Positions 15,912-17,008 of a stretch of 17,008 nt of DNA are shown here, piece by piece. Every line of letters begins with the position of its first letter. The first letter of the stretch is position 1. This DNA comes from Brachyspira catarrhinii (lineage in GTDB: Bacteria > Spirochaetota > Brachyspiria > Brachyspirales > Brachyspiraceae), in contig NZ_SJDU01000009.1 of NCBI RefSeq assembly GCF_005518285.1, positions 1 through 17,008 of the forward strand. The letters run 5' to 3'. Under the pieces are notes generated by a model. The model saw only the letters and a list, made by a program, of their open reading frames with translations, had not been told where the DNA came from and made no database searches. A program made the translations under genes and the position numbers.

Positions 15912-15948
15912 ATGCGGGTTGTCGTTAATTCGGCATCCCGTATTTTTT
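15912..15948 (+). terminator. Terminator after atoE, first copy of a 36-bp repeat
   Basis: A 12-bp stem (TGCGGGTTGTCG with CGGCATCCCGTA, including G-U pairs and one mismatch) encloses TTAATT and runs into a T6 tail. It starts 33 bp past the atoE stop. Positions 15912-15947 are identical to 16719-16754. Confidence 0.8.
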
Positions 15949-15971
15949 ATTAAAAGTTAATAAATTTAATA

Positions 15972-15999
15972 TTGACTTATTAATCTAAAAATATATACT
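15972..15999 (+). promoter_or_regulatory. Candidate vapBC promoter with AT-rich operator-like repeat
   Basis: TTGACT (15972-15977), 16 nt, then TATACT (15994-15999). TATATA occurs on both sides (15992-15997 and 16006-16011), forming an imperfect inverted repeat over the -10. Such repeats are usual operators for VapB autoregulation, but this one is low-complexity and therefore tentative. Confidence 0.5.
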
Positions 16000-16029
16000 A
16001 ACTAATATATATTTAATTTAGGAATTAAT

Positions 16030-16278
16030 ATGTTTCAAAAGGCTAAAATTTTTAATAACGGAAATTCTCAAGCCGTTCGTTTGCCGAAAGAATTTCGTTT
16101 TGAAGGCAAAGAGGTTATTATTCGTAAAGTTGAAAACGGAGTTTTGATTATGCCAGAAGATAAAAATATATGGGAAAGTTGGTTCGATAATTTGGACGAA
16201 TTCTCCGAAGATTTTACAAAAGTTTTAAATAGCAGAGATTTCAATCAAAATACTCAAAAACGAGAGGATTTATTTTGA
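16030..16278 (+). CDS. vapB: VapB-type antitoxin (AbrB/SpoVT fold)
   Basis: This 82-aa antitoxin would neutralise the PIN-domain ribonuclease encoded next to it and repress their shared promoter. Residues 1-47 (AKIFNNGNSQAVRLPKEFRF, then GKEVIIRKVENGVLIMP) form the swapped-hairpin AbrB DNA-binding domain, with the diagnostic N-G-x-S-Q-A-V-R-L-P-K motif. The C-terminal tail (48-82) has IWESWFDNLDEFSEDF, the amphipathic toxin-binding part. The ATG at 16030 has AGGA 8-9 nt upstream. Its last codons overlap the toxin start by 4 nt. The terminator-like repeats on both sides enclose just this gene pair. Confidence 0.92.
   Translation: MFQKAKIFNNGNSQAVRLPKEFRFEGKEVIIRKVENGVLIMPEDKNIWESWFDNLDEFSEDFTKVLNSRDFNQNTQKREDLF
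16263..16277 (+). promoter_or_regulatory. Ribosome binding site and TTG start of vapC inside vapB
   Basis: AGAGGA (16263-16268) lies 6 nt before TTG (16275-16277). The TTG overlaps the TGA stop of vapB. The next in-frame ATG (16287) would remove four residues right before the catalytic Asp and has poorer spacing. Confidence 0.75.
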
Positions 16279-16676
16279 AAAAGTTAATGCTTGACACTAA
16301 TATTTGCATTTATATTATCAAAAATAAACCTTTAAATGTTAGGAAAAAATTTGAAAGTTATAATTTTGGCGAAATTGCAATATCGAGTATTACGGTGGCA
16401 GAACTTTATTACGGAGTTTATAAAAGCGTTAAACGAGAACAAAATTTATTGAGTTTGAATAATTTTTTATCTCCGTTTAATATTGTGGAATTTGATATTG
16501 AATGCGCTTTGGTTTACGGAAAAATAAGAACGGAACTTGAAAGTAAAGGACAAATTATAGGTTCTATGGATATGCTTATTGCCTCCTGCTCGCTTGCAAA
16601 AGATTTTACTCTTATCACAAATAATTTGAAAGAATTTAAACGCATAAAAGGTTTGAAAATTGAAAATTGGATTTAA
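16275..16676 (+). CDS. vapC: VapC-type PIN-domain ribonuclease toxin
   Basis: This 133-aa Mg-dependent endoribonuclease toxin would, when freed from VapB, cut specific RNAs (tRNA or rRNA in studied members) and stop growth. The PIN active site is complete: Asp7 in MLDTNICIYI, Glu43 in SSITVAELYYG, Asp99 in GSMDMLIAS, and Asn116/Asn117 in LITNNLKEF. The length is normal. Translation starts at TTG, overlapping the end of vapB, with AGAGGA 6 nt upstream; this favours coupled, antitoxin-first synthesis. A 9-bp AT hairpin overlaps the stop codon and the 36-bp terminator repeat follows. The sequence gives no sign of decay, so the module looks functional. Confidence 0.93.
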   Translation: MKKLMLDTNICIYIIKNKPLNVRKKFESYNFGEIAISSITVAELYYGVYKSVKREQNLLSLNNFLSPFNIVEFDIECALVYGKIRTELESKGQIIGSMDMLIASCSLAKDFTLITNNLKEFKRIKGLKIENWI

Positions 16677-16706
16677 TTATAATTTATATCGGCTTATAAT
16701 TATTTT
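16674..16706 (+). terminator. Weak AT-rich hairpin at the vapC stop
   Basis: A perfect 9-bp inverted repeat (16674-16682 with 16694-16702) has an 11-nt loop and is followed by TTTT. The stem is only A-T pairs, so it may be a minor terminator or a chance feature. The stronger repeat terminator follows at 16719. Confidence 0.3.
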
Positions 16707-16718
16707 AAAATTTTATTT

Positions 16719-16754
16719 ATGCGGGTTGTCGTTAATTCGGCATCCCGTATTTTT
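16719..16754 (+). terminator. Terminator after vapC, second copy of the 36-bp repeat
   Basis: This is identical over 36 bp to 15912-15947, with the same hairpin and a T5 tail. The two copies are 807 bp apart and in the same orientation, bracketing vapBC. Confidence 0.78.
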
Positions 16755-16835
16755 ATGAGTTTTAATAATATATTTTTCTAATCTAAACTATTTTAATATT
16801 TTTTAATTTTAGTCTTAATTTACTAATATAGTATT

Positions 16836-16864
16836 TTGACAAAGGAATAATTTTTTGGTATAAT
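16836..16864 (+). promoter_or_regulatory. Consensus, extended -10 promoter of the Rpn-family gene
   Basis: TTGACA (16836-16841), 17 nt, then TATAAT (16859-16864), with TGG directly before the -10 (extended -10). Only six bases separate the -10 from the ATG at 16871, so transcription should begin at the start codon itself. Confidence 0.85.
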
Positions 16865-16870
16865 GTTATT

Positions 16871-17008
16871 ATGAAAGATAATATTGAAGTAAAGAAATTA
16901 AGCGATTTATTTGCTCGATACTTACTCGGAAAAAATGGAAACGAAGATTTGCTCGAGAATTTAGTCAACGCAACTTTAAGCGATTTCAATTTTGAGGAAG
17001 TTAAAGAT
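16871..17008 (+). CDS. Rpn-family PD-(D/E)XK nuclease/transposase-like protein, N-terminal part
   Basis: Only 46 codons are inside the window. The sequence VKKLSDLFARYLLGKNGNEDLLENLVNATLSDFNFEEVKD matches the N-terminus of the Rpn (recombination-promoting nuclease, PDDEXK_2 transposase-like) family, where a D-x-x-F-x-x-L-L-G-x-x-x-N-x-x-x-L-x-x-L-V-N-A pattern precedes the nuclease core. These proteins are abundant and often multi-copy in Brachyspira and other host-associated anaerobes. The catalytic residues lie beyond the window, so activity cannot be judged. There is no Shine-Dalgarno sequence, and the ATG sits at the predicted +1 of a consensus promoter. Confidence 0.8.
   Translation, partial: MKDNIEVKKLSDLFARYLLGKNGNEDLLENLVNATLSDFNFEEVKD

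Noticed and set aside
15912..16754. Integron-type gene cassette with attC sites around vapBC
   Set aside because: The 36-bp repeats are hairpins with T-tails and lack a matching RYYYAAC/GTTRRRY pair. No integrase gene is in the window. Terminator duplication explains them better.
16863..16874. Short upstream reading frame (ATG TTA TTA TGA) before the Rpn gene
   Set aside because: Its ATG lies within the -10 box, so it would not be in the transcript.
16783..16989. Minus-strand open frame at the window end
   Set aside because: It runs through a consensus plus-strand promoter and opposite the recognisable Rpn-family N-terminus.

Overview
The window looks like chromosome of a low-GC spirochete, most likely Brachyspira. 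The evidence is a FlaA-type periplasmic flagellar sheath protein, very AT-rich intergenic DNA, lipoproteins with spirochete-like lipoboxes and good GGAG-type ribosome binding sites. The genus is inferred, not proven. No rRNA, tRNA, CRISPR array or intact insertion sequence was seen. No stretch over 300 bases lacks a gene. The longest gaps are 12674-12940 (267 bp), 4871-5088 (218 bp) and 16677-16870 (194 bp).

Minus-strand block, 1-7652. Reading leftwards from 7652, the genes are: an exported protein translationally coupled to a small lipoprotein; ftsA (TTG start, no ftsZ beside it); flaA with its own strong promoter and terminator; an isochorismatase-fold hydrolase; tpiA; an exported RsiV/DUF3298-type protein; nth; and an OppA-like peptide-binding lipoprotein cut by the window edge.

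Plus-strand block, 7799-10258. A MinD/CooC-like P-loop ATPase, an unrecognised 257-aa protein and a family 9 glycosyltransferase are packed head to tail. The block ends in a 16-bp perfect hairpin shared with the convergent operon.

Minus-strand block, 12673-10334. A helical-repeat lipoprotein is followed by a 557-aa exported LysM protein with an Ala/Lys-rich coiled coil. Together they look like a cell-envelope or peptidoglycan-associated pair.

Plus-strand block, 12941-17008. A consensus sigma-70 promoter drives atoD-atoA (CoA transferase) and, after a 68-bp palindromic repeat, atoE (short-chain fatty acid transporter), a pathway for taking up and activating acetoacetate or butyrate. A vapBC toxin-antitoxin pair follows, with a 36-bp terminator-like sequence repeated exactly on each side. 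The last gene is the start of an Rpn-family PD-(D/E)XK nuclease, apparently on a leaderless transcript.

The most interesting signals are three genes that lack a Shine-Dalgarno sequence and have a -10 box placed for leaderless transcription, the repeat-flanked vapBC cassette, the palindrome inside the ato operon, the repeat-module lipoprotein/LysM pair, and an exact 24-bp in-frame duplication in the OppA-like gene at the window edge.
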